Assembly (NCBI RefSeq): GCF_006494775.1
Contig: NZ_CP041146.1
Span: forward strand, 5,394,001-5,458,000
Direction: 5' to 3'
From: Nocardioides humi
GTDB taxonomy: Bacteria; Actinomycetota; Actinomycetes; Propionibacteriales; Nocardioidaceae
DNA length: 64,000 bases
In this document: positions 38,093 to 47,034 of the stretch, in pieces
How the letters are laid out: each line of letters starts with the position of its first letter
How positions within the stretch are numbered: position 1 is the stretch's first letter
Position numbers and translations under genes: made by a program
Notes under the pieces: model-generated
The model's database searches: none
What the model was told of the DNA's origin: nothing
The model's input: only the letters and a program-made list of their open reading frames with translations

Positions 38093-38148
38093 TTGGGCAG
38101 AGACTGCATGTCCCGTCGCCGAAATCACCCGGTTTGGTCCCCAACCGC
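38093..38148. repeat. Dispersed intergenic repeat, copy 3 of 3
   Basis: Core TTGGGCAGAGACTGCA (38093-38108) is identical to the other copies; the spacer is again 20 nt (with GCCGAAA). The 3' hairpin is degenerate (GGTTTGG-TC-CCCAACC, one mismatch). It lies between the convergent ends of era (38040) and the lipoprotein gene (38185). Confidence 0.85.
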
Positions 38149-38184
38149 AACATTTCAGAACCCCGCGTCAGATTGTGAACAGCG

Positions 38185-39033
38185 TTAATCAGCCGTCCAG
38201 CACCGACCGAACTTCTGGCCCATGGCCCACTGCTCCTTGGTCGGCCACTCATAGCCCCACTGGAAGGTGAGCGGGTCCTCGGCGACGTCGGCGGCGGCGT
38301 CCTCGCAGCGCGTCCGGCCGGCGGCACGGACCTTCTTGACCCCGGGGTACTTGACCGCCTCGAAGGCGACGACGTCGATCGCGCGCCACGAGTGCTTCGC
38401 CGAGCAGCGGACCCGCTCGAAGTCCTCGGCGTCGGGGGCGGCGGTGCCGCACATGGCGTACTTGTTCGGGACGCCCTCGCCCGCGAGCGCCCCCTCCAGG
38501 TCGCCGTCGAGGTCGGCGAGCCGCGAGGCGCCGTCGAGGAGGACCGCGTCGCAGCGGTACCACGTGGCGCCGGCGTCGGACTGCTCCACGGTCGGGGTGA
38601 ACCAGATCGAGCGGATCATGCTCAGCCGGAGGTCGGTGAGCGTGCCGCCGACGTAGCTCAGCAGCTGGGTGGGGCAGGCCGAGGACACCTGGGCCTGGAC
38701 CTTCTCGGAGTCGACGGCGAGCAGGTGGCCGTCGACGAAGGCGTCGATGGTGCCGATCGCGAAGGTCACGCTGGTGTGGGGCTGCTCGCAGTCCACGGCC
38801 TCGACCTCGGAGGTGGGCGCGACGGCGGCGTCGTACGGCAGCGGGTAGCAGGCGCCTGCGGTGGGGCCGGGATCGGGGGCCGCCGCCGGGGCCTGCGTGG
38901 ACGGCGCGGTCGGGGGCGGCTCCTTCTCCTCCCCGCCGCCGCTGCACGCGACGAGGCCGGTCAGCGCGAGCAGGGCAGCGCCGGCGTTGGCCGCGCGTCG
39001 TACCCGGCGAAGGCTCCCCGTCACGTCACTCAC
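38185..39033 (-). CDS. Septum-formation-like lipoprotein A
   Basis: 282 aa with a signal peptide and lipobox (AALLALTGLVAC), a Pro/Thr-rich linker, and a Cys-rich extracellular region. GACYPLPYDAAVAPTSEVEAVDCEQPHTSVTFAIG and ERVRCSAKHSWRAIDVVAF show the Cys-(Glu/Ala)-x-x-His pattern of the Septum_form domain (PF13845), once per half. GTG start; it overlaps the upstream paralogue's stop by 8 bp. Role in septation is only the family name; function is untested. Confidence 0.65.
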   Translation of the reverse strand: MSDVTGSLRRVRRAANAGAALLALTGLVACSGGGEEKEPPPTAPSTQAPAAAPDPGPTAGACYPLPYDAAVAPTSEVEAVDCEQPHTSVTFAIGTIDAFVDGHLLAVDSEKVQAQVSSACPTQLLSYVGGTLTDLRLSMIRSIWFTPTVEQSDAGATWYRCDAVLLDGASRLADLDGDLEGALAGEGVPNKYAMCGTAAPDAEDFERVRCSAKHSWRAIDVVAFEAVKYPGVKKVRAAGRTRCEDAAADVAEDPLTFQWGYEWPTKEQWAMGQKFGRCWTAD

Positions 39034-39828
39034 CCGTCCTCGCCCAGCACACCGACCGCCGGATGCCGGCGTCCCACTCCGCCTTGTGGAAGAAGGTGAA
39101 GCCGTACTCGAACTCGGCCGGGTAGTTCAGCCACGCCTTGACCGAGGTGGCGCAGAAGGAGCGGGTGCGGCTCTCCATCACCCGGTCGCCGGGGTACTCG
39201 TCCTCGGGCTGCCCGAGCTTCACCGTCGTCACCGCGCGCCAGTCGTGCTTCTGCGAGCACGGCACCTTCTCGCCCTCGCCGACCGACGGGCCGCGCGCGC
39301 AGCTGAGCCACACGTCCGGCGGCCGCCCGGCGAGCATGCCCTCGGCGGTCTCCGGCAGGGGACGGTACGACGTGCTCGCGGTGCTCCCGCCCAGCACGTC
39401 GCAGCGGTACCAGCGGGCGCCCTTCTTCCACGCCTTCTCCGACGGCCGGAACCAGGCCCAGCTCAGTGTGGTGCGCAGCACCAGGCTCTCGTCGGCGCCG
39501 ACGAACTTGGCGAACGCGGTCGAGCAGGTGCGGTAGGCGAACGCGCCGAGGCTCGCGTCGTCGTACTCGACGTCGTCGAACTCCGCGGGCAGCTTCCCGG
39601 TCGCGAAGGTCTCGGCGGTGTGCTCCTCCGAGCACGGCACGGTCTTGGTCGCGTTGGCCGGCAGGGCGACGTCTTCGGGGTCAGCGAGCGGCACACGCCG
39701 CTCTCGGGCATCTCCACGGAGTCGACCAGGTCGTCGTCGGTGTTGCCGCCCTGGCTCTCGGAGCCGCAGGACGCGAGGACCGGCGCCAGCAGCGCGAGCG
39801 CGAGCACCACGACGACACGGTGCAGCAC
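39026..39828 (-). CDS. Septum-formation-like lipoprotein B (frame broken by one base)
   Basis: Paralogue of the downstream gene. The frame from GTG 39828 gives a lipoprotein signal (VLALALLAPVLASC) and DSVEMPESGVCRSLTP; the mature domain continues in another frame (EDVALPANATKTVPCSEEHTAETFATG ... VGEGEKVPCSQKHDWRAVTTVKLG ... WAR) to 39026. One extra C at the run complementary to 39677-39680 joins CRSLTP to EDVALP and gives ~267 aa. Again a single lost base in a C run. Confidence 0.68.
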
Positions 39829-39869
39829 GCGATCCAGCCCCTCTCGTGACGTCGATGGTCGGTCGGCGA

Positions 39870-40373
39870 TCAGTCGGTCAGAAGTGCCGCGATCGTAGCG
39901 CCCAGCGCATAGGCCGCCTCGAGCGCCGCGTCGTCGACGGTACCGAGCACCCCGAGCACGTCGTACCCCTGCCGCCAGCCCAGCGCGCCCACGATCGACC
40001 GCACCGACCGCTCCGCGCCGGTGAGGTCGTAGCGGCCGTGCAGCCACAGCCCGTACGGCCGCCCGGTGGTCGCCCCGGCGCCGTCGGCCGGGGCGCCGGA
40101 CGGGTCGAGGGCGCCGCCGACGGCGAGGAAGGTCGAGTCGAAGAAGTGCTTGAGGGCGCCGCTCATGTACCCGAAGTTCGCGGTCGTGCCGAGCACGTAG
40201 CCGTCGGCCGCCAGCACGTCGTCCGCGGTCGCCTCCAGCGCCGGCCGTACGACGACCTCGACGCCACCGCCGGCGACCTGGACGTCGTCGTCGTGGGCGC
40301 CGGCGACCACCTGCTCGAGCAGCGCCCGCATCGAGCGGCTGGGGGAGTGGTGGACGATCAGCAGGCTCGGCAC
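39870..40373 (-). CDS. Flavodoxin-like NAD(P)H-dependent oxidoreductase
   Basis: 167 aa, flavodoxin fold: LLIVHHSPSRSMRALLEQVV (phosphate-binding loop), DGYVLGTTANFGYMSGALKHFFDSTF (FMN loop), and PYGLWLHGRYDLTGAERSV. Cytoplasmic; electron partner unknown. GTG 40373 lies 6 nt after a TAGGCT hexamer (40380-40385, minus strand). It is divergent from leuA. Confidence 0.85.
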   Translation of the reverse strand: MPSLLIVHHSPSRSMRALLEQVVAGAHDDDVQVAGGGVEVVVRPALEATADDVLAADGYVLGTTANFGYMSGALKHFFDSTFLAVGGALDPSGAPADGAGATTGRPYGLWLHGRYDLTGAERSVRSIVGALGWRQGYDVLGVLGTVDDAALEAAYALGATIAALLTD

Positions 40374-40411
40374 CCGGCCAGCCTACGGAGCGGCCGGCGC
40401 CGCGGTGCTGC

Positions 40412-40417
40412 TAGAGT
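40412..40417 (+). promoter_or_regulatory. -10 hexamer of the leuA leader transcript
   Basis: TAGAGT located 10 nt upstream of the leader peptide ATG (40428). No convincing -35 is visible. Transcription should begin just before the leader ORF. Confidence 0.55.
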
Positions 40418-40427
40418 GGCTGCCGTC

Positions 40428-40469
40428 ATGACGCGAGTTCTGCTTCTTAGCGGCCGCAGCGAGGTCTGA
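40428..40469 (+). CDS. leuA leader peptide, 13 aa with three Leu codons
   Basis: Short ORF MTRVLLLSGRSEV with consecutive CTG-CTT-CTT; CTT is rare in this DNA, so the run would be sensitive to leucyl-tRNA supply. It lies 73 bp upstream of leuA and overlaps the left arm of a stable hairpin, the arrangement expected for ribosome-mediated attenuation. Confidence 0.75.
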   Translation: MTRVLLLSGRSEV

Positions 40470-40491
40470 TCTGCCGGACCCCTCGCTGCGG
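40454..40491 (+). promoter_or_regulatory. leuA attenuator hairpin
   Basis: CCGCAGCGAGG (40454-40464) pairs perfectly with CCTCGCTGCGG (40481-40491) across a 16-nt loop. The left arm is inside the leader ORF just after the Leu codons. No T-tract follows, so it may act as an anti-terminator/terminator switch or control access to the leuA start region. Mechanism is inferred. Confidence 0.65.
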
Positions 40492-40542
40492 AGTGAGTCG
40501 CGCGCCCGGCGCCCATCTCGAAACTCACGAACCGAGGAAGTC

Positions 40543-42294
40543 ATGACCACCAACGCACGGCCGAGCGTCACCGTCCCGAGCCAGCAGCCCAGCGGGATGC
40601 CCTACCACCGCTACACCGCCTTCGAGCCCGTCACCGTGCCGGACCGCACCTGGCCGGACCGGAAGATCACCCGCGCCCCCCGGTGGCTCTCCACCGACCT
40701 GCGCGACGGCAACCAGGCGCTCATCGACCCGATGAGCCCCTCGCGCAAGATGAAGATGTTCGAGCTCCTGGTGGGGATGGGCTACAAGGAGATCGAGGTC
40801 GGGTTCCCGGCCGCGAGCCAGACCGACTTCGACTTCGTGCGCCAGCTCGTCACCGAGGACCGGGTCCCCGACGACGTACGCATCTCGGTGCTGACCCAGG
40901 CCCGCGAGGACCTGATCGCCCGCACCGTCGAGTCGCTCGTCGGCGCCGACAAGGCGACCGTCCACCTCTACAACGCGACCGCCCCGCTGTTCCAGCGGGT
41001 CGTCTTCGGCGTCACCGAGGCCGAGTGCATCGCGATCGCGACCCGCGGCACCGAGTGGGTGATGAAGTACGCCGACCAGCTGCTCGACGGCACCGACTTC
41101 GGCTACCAGTACAGCCCGGAGATCTTCACCCAGACGCCCACCGACTTCGCGATCGAGGTCTGTGAGCGGGTCTCCGACGTGTGGCAGCCGGAGGAGGGGC
41201 GCGAGATCATCCTCAACCTGCCCGCGACGGTCGAGATGTCGACGCCCAACACCTACGCCGACCAGATCGAGTACTTCGGGCGCCACCTGACCCGCCGCGC
41301 CCACTCGATCATCAGCCTGCACCCCCACAACGACCGGGGTACGGCGGTCGCCGCGACCGAGCTCGCGCTGATGGCCGGCGCCGACCGGGTCGAGGGCTGC
41401 CTGTTCGGCCACGGCGAGCGCACCGGCAACGTCGACCTGGTCACCCTCGGCATGAACCTGTTCAGCCAGGGCATCGACCCGCAGGTCGACTTCTCCGAGA
41501 TCGACGAGGTCCGCCGCACGGTCGAGTACTGCACCCAGCTGCCCGTCCACCCGCGGCACCCCTGGGCCGGCGACCTGGTCTACACCGCGTTCTCCGGCTC
41601 CCACCAGGACGCCATCAAGAAGGGCCTGGAGGACCTCGACCGGATCGCGGCCGAGCAGGGCAAGCCGGTCAGCGAGATCCCGTGGGAGGCGCCGTACCTG
41701 CCGATCGACCCCAAGGACGTCGGCCGCACCTACGAGGCGGTCATCCGGGTCAACAGCCAGTCCGGCAAGGGCGGCGTCGCGTACGTCCTCAAGGCCGAGC
41801 ACAGCCTGGACCTGCCGCGCCGTGCCCAGATCGAGTTCAGCCGGGTGATCCAGCAGCACACCGACACCCAGGGCGGCGAGGTCACGCCGGAGGACATCTG
41901 GACGATCTTCCGCGCGGAGTACCTCGACCGCGAGGAGCCCTACAGCCTGGTGTCGTTCTCCTCGACGACCGACGAGGAGGGCGACGACCGCCAGGAGGTG
42001 CGCCTCGTCGTCCGCGGTGAGGAGATCGCGTTCACCGGCATGGGCAACGGCCCGGTCGCCGCGTTCGTCGACGGCATGCGCCAGGCGGGCGCCGACATCC
42101 GCGTGCTCGACTACGCCGAGCACGCGCTCTCGTCGGGCGGCGACGCCGTCGCCGCGGCGTACGTCGAGTGCGAGATCGCCGGCGAGATCGTCTGGGGCAT
42201 CGGCATCCACCACAACATCGTCACGGCCTCGCTCCGTGCGGTGGTGTGCGCCGCCAACCGCGCGCAGGCGATCACGATCCCGGCGGGCGGCTGA
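40543..42294 (+). CDS. leuA: 2-isopropylmalate synthase
   Basis: First committed step of leucine biosynthesis (acetyl-CoA + 2-oxoisovalerate). 583 aa, the long LeuA2 form of actinobacteria. Catalytic region: WLSTDLRDGNQALIDPMSPSRK (metal-binding RDGNQ), IISLHPHNDRGTAVA (HxH metal ligands), FGHGERTGNVDLV (GxGERxG). The C-terminal ~130 residues form the leucine-binding allosteric domain. GAGGAAG precedes the ATG. Leader peptide and hairpin upstream add transcriptional control. Confidence 0.96.
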   Translation: MTTNARPSVTVPSQQPSGMPYHRYTAFEPVTVPDRTWPDRKITRAPRWLSTDLRDGNQALIDPMSPSRKMKMFELLVGMGYKEIEVGFPAASQTDFDFVRQLVTEDRVPDDVRISVLTQAREDLIARTVESLVGADKATVHLYNATAPLFQRVVFGVTEAECIAIATRGTEWVMKYADQLLDGTDFGYQYSPEIFTQTPTDFAIEVCERVSDVWQPEEGREIILNLPATVEMSTPNTYADQIEYFGRHLTRRAHSIISLHPHNDRGTAVAATELALMAGADRVEGCLFGHGERTGNVDLVTLGMNLFSQGIDPQVDFSEIDEVRRTVEYCTQLPVHPRHPWAGDLVYTAFSGSHQDAIKKGLEDLDRIAAEQGKPVSEIPWEAPYLPIDPKDVGRTYEAVIRVNSQSGKGGVAYVLKAEHSLDLPRRAQIEFSRVIQQHTDTQGGEVTPEDIWTIFRAEYLDREEPYSLVSFSSTTDEEGDDRQEVRLVVRGEEIAFTGMGNGPVAAFVDGMRQAGADIRVLDYAEHALSSGGDAVAAAYVECEIAGEIVWGIGIHHNIVTASLRAVVCAANRAQAITIPAGG

Positions 42295-42296
42295 GC

Positions 42297-43168
42297 ATGG
42301 GTCGCGCCGCGCTGGCCTCCGAGCAGGTCGGACAGGTCTTCGTCGAGGGCCGGCGCGGCCGCGACCGCCTCGAGTACACCGAGTACGGCGCCGGCGAGGC
42401 CTGGGTCGTGCTCCTCCCGCCGCTGCTCGTGCCCCGGCGGGTGCACGACCGCACCGCGCGGATGCTCGCCTCCCAGGGCCTGCACGTGCTCGTCCTCGAC
42501 CCGCTCGGTCACGGCCGCTCCGACCGCCCGGCCGACCCGCTGTCGTACTCGGTGACGGCCTTCGCCCAGCAGGTCGTGGCGCTGCTCGACCACGTCGGCG
42601 CAGCGCGGGCCGTCGTCGGCGGCAGCTCCATCGGCGCCAATGTCGCGCTCGAGGTCGCGGTCCTCGCCCCGAGCGGGTCGCCGGCCTGATCCTCGACGGG
42701 CCCGTCCTCGACAACGCCCTCGGCGCCCAGCTCGCCGTGCTCGGCCCGGTGCTCGCCGCCGCCCGGCTCGCCCCCTTCGCCCTCACCGCCGTGCGGCTGG
42801 CCACCCGCCCGCTGCCGCGGCGGATCGCCCCGGCCTGGGTGCGGCTGGCCCTGGACACCCTCGACGCACGTCCCGCACCGGTCGCCGCCGTCGTCCACGG
42901 CGTGCTCTTCGGCCGGTTCGCGCCCTCCGCGGACGAGCGCGCCGGTGTGGCCGTGCCCGCCCTCGTGCTGGCCCGGACCGCCGACCCGTTCCACCCCGCC
43001 GGCGACGCCGAGATGCTCGCCGGCGAGATCCCCGGTGCCGTCCTCGAGCGCGCCGAGGTGCCGCTGGAGTGGCGCCGCCGGCCCGAGCGGCTCGACATCG
43101 CGGTCACCCGGTTCGCGCGCGAGTGCACCCGCTCGGCGCGGCGAGGGCGTCGTACCGGCTCCTCCTGA
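42297..43168 (+). CDS. Alpha/beta hydrolase (frame broken by one base)
   Basis: The N-terminal half (from ATG 42297) contains VVLLPPLLVPRRVHDRTARMLASQGLHVLVLDPLGHGRSDRP and nucleophile elbow GGSSIGANVALEVAVLAP. At the C4 run 42667-42670 the frame ends in a stop (GSPA); with one extra C it continues ERVAGLILDGPVLDNALGAQLAVLGPVL ... VPALVLARTADPFHPAGDAEMLAGEIPGA (catalytic Asp/late region) to 43168, about 290 aa. Substrate unknown. It directly follows leuA (2-bp gap). Confidence 0.75.
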
Positions 43169-43174
43169 CCGACG

Positions 43175-44212
43175 TCAGCAGCCCGCGGCGTACACGTAGC
43201 ACCGCAGCGCCGGCTCCCGCCGCACCAGCGGCGCCCCGCTGAACGTGACCATCGGCAGCACCGTGCTGACCAGGCTCGGCAGCGCGAACAGGACCGGCGT
43301 GTAGGACCGCACGTCGAGCGGGTCGACGCCGGGCATGGACAGCCGCGAGCACCACGACCGGTCGATCCGGGCGAGGTCGGCGGGGCCGTCGTGGTCGAGC
43401 GCGTCGGTGACGATGGCGTAGGTCGCCGGGCTGACCGTGCCGGTCAGGACGTGCTCGTAGGGGTCGAGCGGGCACACGTCCTGGACCCGGACGTTGGCGA
43501 TGGCGCCGTCGCCGGTCGTCAGCGTCGAGGAGACGTGGGGGACGACGACCTCGTCGAGGCTCGTGTAGACGTTGGTGTAGTCGATGCCGGCGAAGGTCTC
43601 GGCGCCGCTGTTGAGGGCCTTCATGAACGCCGAGCCCGCCTTCTGCTGCCACACCGCGGGCACGCACGTCGTCAGGCCGGGGATGCAGCCGCCGAGCAGG
43701 GCGGTGCCGTGGTTGGACGGGGCCATGCCGATCACCTCGGCGACCTGAGCGCGTACGTCGGGCCAGAACCGCAGTGCCCACCGCGGGTTCATCCCGCCCT
43801 GGCTGTGGCCGAGGATCGCGATCCGGCGGCCGGTGGCGGCGTACATGGTGCGGATCGCGTGGACGACGTACTCGCCGGCGACCTGGATGTCGCCGAAGGT
43901 GTGGAACGGCATCGTCACCGTGCAGTAGTAGCGGCCCTGCGCGGCGAACACCCGCTCCCAGTTCCAGGAGTAGTTCTCGACCGGCGTGACGCTCGTGGCC
44001 GGGTTGAGCAGGATCGGCCGCGGCCCCGTGGCCGGGTCGCCGTGACAGCTCAGCGCGGCGTCGAGGGTCGCCGCCGGCACGCTGAGCGTGGGGCCGGGAC
44101 GGTCGAGGGGCGCGTACGCCGGGTCGCCGGCGTCGGCGCGCGCCGCGCCGGGCGCGAGGAGGGACAGGACCAGGCCGAGCAGGACGAGCAGACCGAGAGT
44201 GATGCGCCGCAT
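43175..44212 (-). CDS. Secreted lipase-like alpha/beta hydrolase
   Basis: 345 aa with a Sec signal (LGLLVLLGLVLSLLAPGAARA). Lipase pattern: TGPRPILLNPATSVTPVENYSWNW (oxyanion region), RRIAILGHSQGGMNPRWALRFWPDV (nucleophile elbow GHSQGG), TNVYTSLDEVVVPHVSS (catalytic Asp region). Six or more Cys in the mature part suggest disulfides. Similar to actinobacterial secreted triacylglycerol lipases. It is convergent with the hydrolase on its left; no hairpin lies in the 6-bp gap. Confidence 0.85.
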   Translation of the reverse strand: MRRITLGLLVLLGLVLSLLAPGAARADAGDPAYAPLDRPGPTLSVPAATLDAALSCHGDPATGPRPILLNPATSVTPVENYSWNWERVFAAQGRYYCTVTMPFHTFGDIQVAGEYVVHAIRTMYAATGRRIAILGHSQGGMNPRWALRFWPDVRAQVAEVIGMAPSNHGTALLGGCIPGLTTCVPAVWQQKAGSAFMKALNSGAETFAGIDYTNVYTSLDEVVVPHVSSTLTTGDGAIANVRVQDVCPLDPYEHVLTGTVSPATYAIVTDALDHDGPADLARIDRSWCSRLSMPGVDPLDVRSYTPVLFALPSLVSTVLPMVTFSGAPLVRREPALRCYVYAAGC

Positions 44213-44269
44213 GACCCTTCAACGGGGTGGCGCCGGGCTTCGTCACGCCCGAGGCCGCACAATGAGGGG

Positions 44270-45021
44270 GTGCCGCTCTACCGTGACGAGGCGATCGTCC
44301 TGCGCACCCGCAAGCTGGGTGAGGCGGACCGCATCGTCACGCTGCTGACCCGCGAGAACGGCCTGGTCCGTGCGGTGGCCAAGGGCGTGCGCCGTACGAC
44401 CTCGCGGTGGGGCTCGCGGCTCGAGCCGTTCACCCACGTCGACCTCCAGCTCGCCGAGGGCCGCAACCTCGACACGATCACCCAGGCCGAGACCCGGGGC
44501 GCGTACGCCGCGCCGCTGGGCGCGGACTACGACCGCTACACCGCCGGCACGGCCATGCTCGAGACCGCCGAGCGGCTGGTCGTGGAGGAGCGGGAGCCGG
44601 CCCGGCAGCAGTTCTCGCTGCTCCTCGGCGGGCTCAACGCGATGGCGGCGGGGGAGCGGCTGCCCGGTCACGTCATGGACTCGTACCTGCTGCGGGCGCT
44701 GGCGATCGCCGGCTACGCGCCCGCGTTCGTCGACTGCGCCCACTGCGGCCGTCCGCCCGTGACCGCCACCGGGGAGCTCGGTCACCACCGCTGGTTCAAC
44801 CCCTCGATGGGCGGCGTGCTGTGCTCGACCTGCCGGATCCCCGGCTCCGCGACCCCCGCCCCGAGACCCTCACCCTGTTGGGCGGTCTGCTCGCCGGCGA
44901 CTGGGCGGTGGTCGAGGCCGCCGACCCGCGGCACGTCCGCGAGGCCAGCGGCCTGGTCGCGGCGTTCGTGCAGTGGCAGCTGGAGCGCGGGCTCCGCTCG
45001 CTGGCGTACGTCGAGCGCTGA
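44270..45021 (+). CDS. recO: DNA repair protein RecO (frame broken by one base)
   Basis: RecO loads RecA on gapped DNA with RecR. OB fold VPLYRDEAIVLRTRKLGEADRIVTLLTRENGLVRAVAKGVRRTTSRWGSRLEPF; zinc finger CAHCGRPP and CSTCR. After CSTCRIPGSATP the frame is lost at the C5 run 44853-44857; one extra C gives RPETLTLLGGLLAGDWAVVEAADPRHVREASGLVAAFVQWQLERGLRSLAYVER, the normal RecO C-terminus, total 250 aa. GTG 44270 lies 6 nt after a CACAAT hexamer. A sequencing undercall is more likely than loss of recO. Confidence 0.88.
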
Positions 45022-45024
45022 GCC

Positions 45025-45570
45025 CTACCGAACGAGGTCGGTCGGCCGGATCGAGACGGGGAACGGTCGCTCGGCGTGCCAGCAAGTGTCGCCGGAGACG
45101 TCGGCGACCTCGACATAGCGACCGTCCTGCAGCTCCCAGGCGATCAGCCGCGGCGCGACCGGATCGACGACCCAGTAGTGCGGCGCGTCGGCGCGCTCGA
45201 GGCGGTCGTGCTTGGTGTTGAGATCGGTCAGTGCGGTGCTCGGCGAGAGCACCTCGACGGCGAGGAGCGGCGGGCCGTCGAGCCGCTTGCCGGTGAGCCG
45301 GTCGCGCGGTGCGACGACCACGTCGGGCTCGAGCACGGTGTCGTGGGCGAGCACCACGTCGATCGGCGGAACCACCCAGAGGTGCTCCGGCGCGGCATCA
45401 TCGAGGATGCGACACAGCTGGAAGTTGACGCGCTGGTGCAGGGGTGTCGGTGCCGCGCTCACGACGTGCACCCCGTCGACGAGCTCATGACGCAGCCCGT
45501 CCTCGGGCAGCGCGTCGAGGTCGTCGACCGTCAGCGCTCGCCCGGGCGGCACCCCCGTGTCGATCGTCAT
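45025..45570 (-). CDS. Uma2 family endonuclease-like protein
   Basis: About 181 aa of the Uma2 (DUF820, PD-(D/E)xK-like) family: TVDDLDALPEDGLRHELVDGVHVVSAAPTPLHQRVNFQLCRIL, VVLAHDTVLEPDVVVAPRDRL (EPDVVV is the conserved core), and LAVEVLSPSTALTDLNTKHDRLERADAPHYWVVDP. The E-x-D-V ... E-V-x-S-P-S order matches the nuclease fold, but biological activity is unknown. Start at ATG 45570 or 45579. Convergent with recO (3-bp gap). Confidence 0.82.
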   Translation of the reverse strand: MTIDTGVPPGRALTVDDLDALPEDGLRHELVDGVHVVSAAPTPLHQRVNFQLCRILDDAAPEHLWVVPPIDVVLAHDTVLEPDVVVAPRDRLTGKRLDGPPLLAVEVLSPSTALTDLNTKHDRLERADAPHYWVVDPVAPRLIAWELQDGRYVEVADVSGDTCWHAERPFPVSIRPTDLVR

Positions 45571-45668
45571 GGTCACCATGCTGCCCCACCTTCCCGAGAG
45601 ATTCCATGCCGCGATGCTCAGCGAGCGAGGATGCGGTCGCAACCGCTCTTCCACAGACAGCGGGCGCG

Positions 45669-46175
45669 TCAGCCGCGCCGGAACCAGCCGCGCCTGCGTG
45701 CGGGCGGCGGCGCCGCCGGGACCAGCCGGACCGCCGTACGGTCGTCCCAGACGAGGGCATGGCCGCGGGCGGCCAGCAGCGCGAACAGCCAGTCCTCCGG
45801 GTACTGCCCGGAGGCGACCTCCTGCTCCTCCGGCAGCGGCTCGCCGACGGACTCGGTGACGTCACCGGCCTGCAGCACCACCATCCGTACGCCGGCGGGG
45901 CCGGCGACGCGGTACTGGTAGACGTCCGCGGCGCTCCCGAACAGCGCGTTCACCACCGTCACCCCCAGCCGCCGGGCGAGGGCGTCGGTGTCGATCTCGA
46001 AGGCCGGGTCGAACAGCACGGCGTGACCGCCGGCGTCGTAGCCGGCGACCCCGTCGAAGGTGCTCAGCGTGGCCTCCTCGGCGGGCAGCTCGTCCCCGGA
46101 CCGGACCCACCCGGCCTCGGCCAGGCCGGCCAGCGGAGTGCTCTCGACCACCACGACATTGAGGTTGTAGCCCAT
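45669..46175 (-). CDS. Unknown protein, 168 aa
   Basis: Not recognised. A soluble alpha/beta protein beginning MGYNLNVVVVESTPLAGLAEAGWVRSGDELPAEEATLSTFDG, with a Pro/Arg-rich C-terminus (PAAPPPARRRGWFRRG). The start is 6 nt after TAGGCC. It is divergent from uppS and lies in its own transcription unit. Confidence 0.65.
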   Translation of the reverse strand: MGYNLNVVVVESTPLAGLAEAGWVRSGDELPAEEATLSTFDGVAGYDAGGHAVLFDPAFEIDTDALARRLGVTVVNALFGSAADVYQYRVAGPAGVRMVVLQAGDVTESVGEPLPEEQEVASGQYPEDWLFALLAARGHALVWDDRTAVRLVPAAPPPARRRGWFRRG

Positions 46176-46224
46176 GAGCGGGGCCTACCCGCGGGCTCGT
46201 CCCGGAAACGCGCGCGGCGCGTCG

Positions 46225-46230
46225 TAGGGT
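46225..46230 (+). promoter_or_regulatory. -10 hexamer that decides the uppS start
   Basis: TAGGGT ends 6 nt before GTG 46237, exactly the leaderless spacing used by many genes here. It argues that uppS begins at 46237 even though that start is out of frame with the conserved UppS sequence. Confidence 0.6.
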
Positions 46231-46236
46231 GCTCCG

Positions 46237-47006
46237 GTGGCCCGCCGCTCTCCCGTCCGTCCGCCCAGCCCGCACCCGTCCGGCGCCCGCCCCCGGCCGT
46301 CCCGAAGGCGCTCGTGCCCCCCCACGTCGCGATCGTGATGGACGGCAACGGCCGCTGGGCCAAGGAGCGCGGGCTGCCCCGGACCCGGGGGCACGAGGAG
46401 GGCGAGTCGAGCCTGTTCGACGTCGTCGAGGGGGCGATCGAGATCGGCGTGAAGGCGATCTCGGCGTACGCCTTCTCCACCGAGAACTGGTCCCGCAGCC
46501 CCGAGGAGGTGAAGTTCCTGATGGGGTTCAACCGCGACGTGATCCGTCGCCGCCGCGACGAGATGCACGAGCTCGGCGTCCGGGTCCGCTGGGCCGGCCG
46601 CGCGCCGCGGCTGTGGAAGTCGGTCATCAAGGAGCTGCAGGTCGCCGAGGAGCTGACCCGGCACAACCGGGTGCTGACGCTCACCATGTGCGTCAACTAC
46701 GGCGGCCGCTCCGAGCTCGGCGACGCCGCCCGCGCCCTGGCCCGCGATGTCGCTGCCGGGAGGATCAACCCGGACAAGGTCGACGAGCGCACCCTCGGCC
46801 GCTACCTCTACGTCCCCGAGCTCCCCGACGCCGACCTGATCTGGCGCACCTCCGGCGAGCAGCGGCTCTCGAACTTCATGCTCTACCAGGCGGCGTACTC
46901 CGAGCTCGTCTTCTCCGACGTCCTGTGGCCCGACGTCGACCGCCGCCACCTGTGGGCCGCGATCGACGAGTACGCCCGCCGCGACCGCCGCTACGGGAGC
47001 GCCTGA
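46237..47006 (+). CDS. uppS: Isoprenyl diphosphate (undecaprenyl-type) synthase; probable frame error near start
   Basis: cis-Prenyltransferase making the lipid carrier for cell-wall synthesis. VAIVMDGNGRWAKERGLPRTRGHEEGE (catalytic Asp), FSTENWSRSPEEVKFLM, and LPDADLIWRTSGEQRLSNFMLYQAAYSELVFSDVLWPDV are diagnostic. In the conserved frame no start exists upstream of GTG 46314, which leaves only two residues before HVA. A GTG at 46237 in another frame follows a leaderless promoter; one extra C in the C5 run at 46290-46294 joins VARRSPVRPPSPHPSGAR to PPAVPKALVPPHVAI, giving 256 aa, the normal size. If no base is missing, the protein starts at 46314 (230 aa). Confidence 0.9.
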
Positions 47007-47034
47007 CTCCGCACCTCACTAGCGTGGCGCCCAG

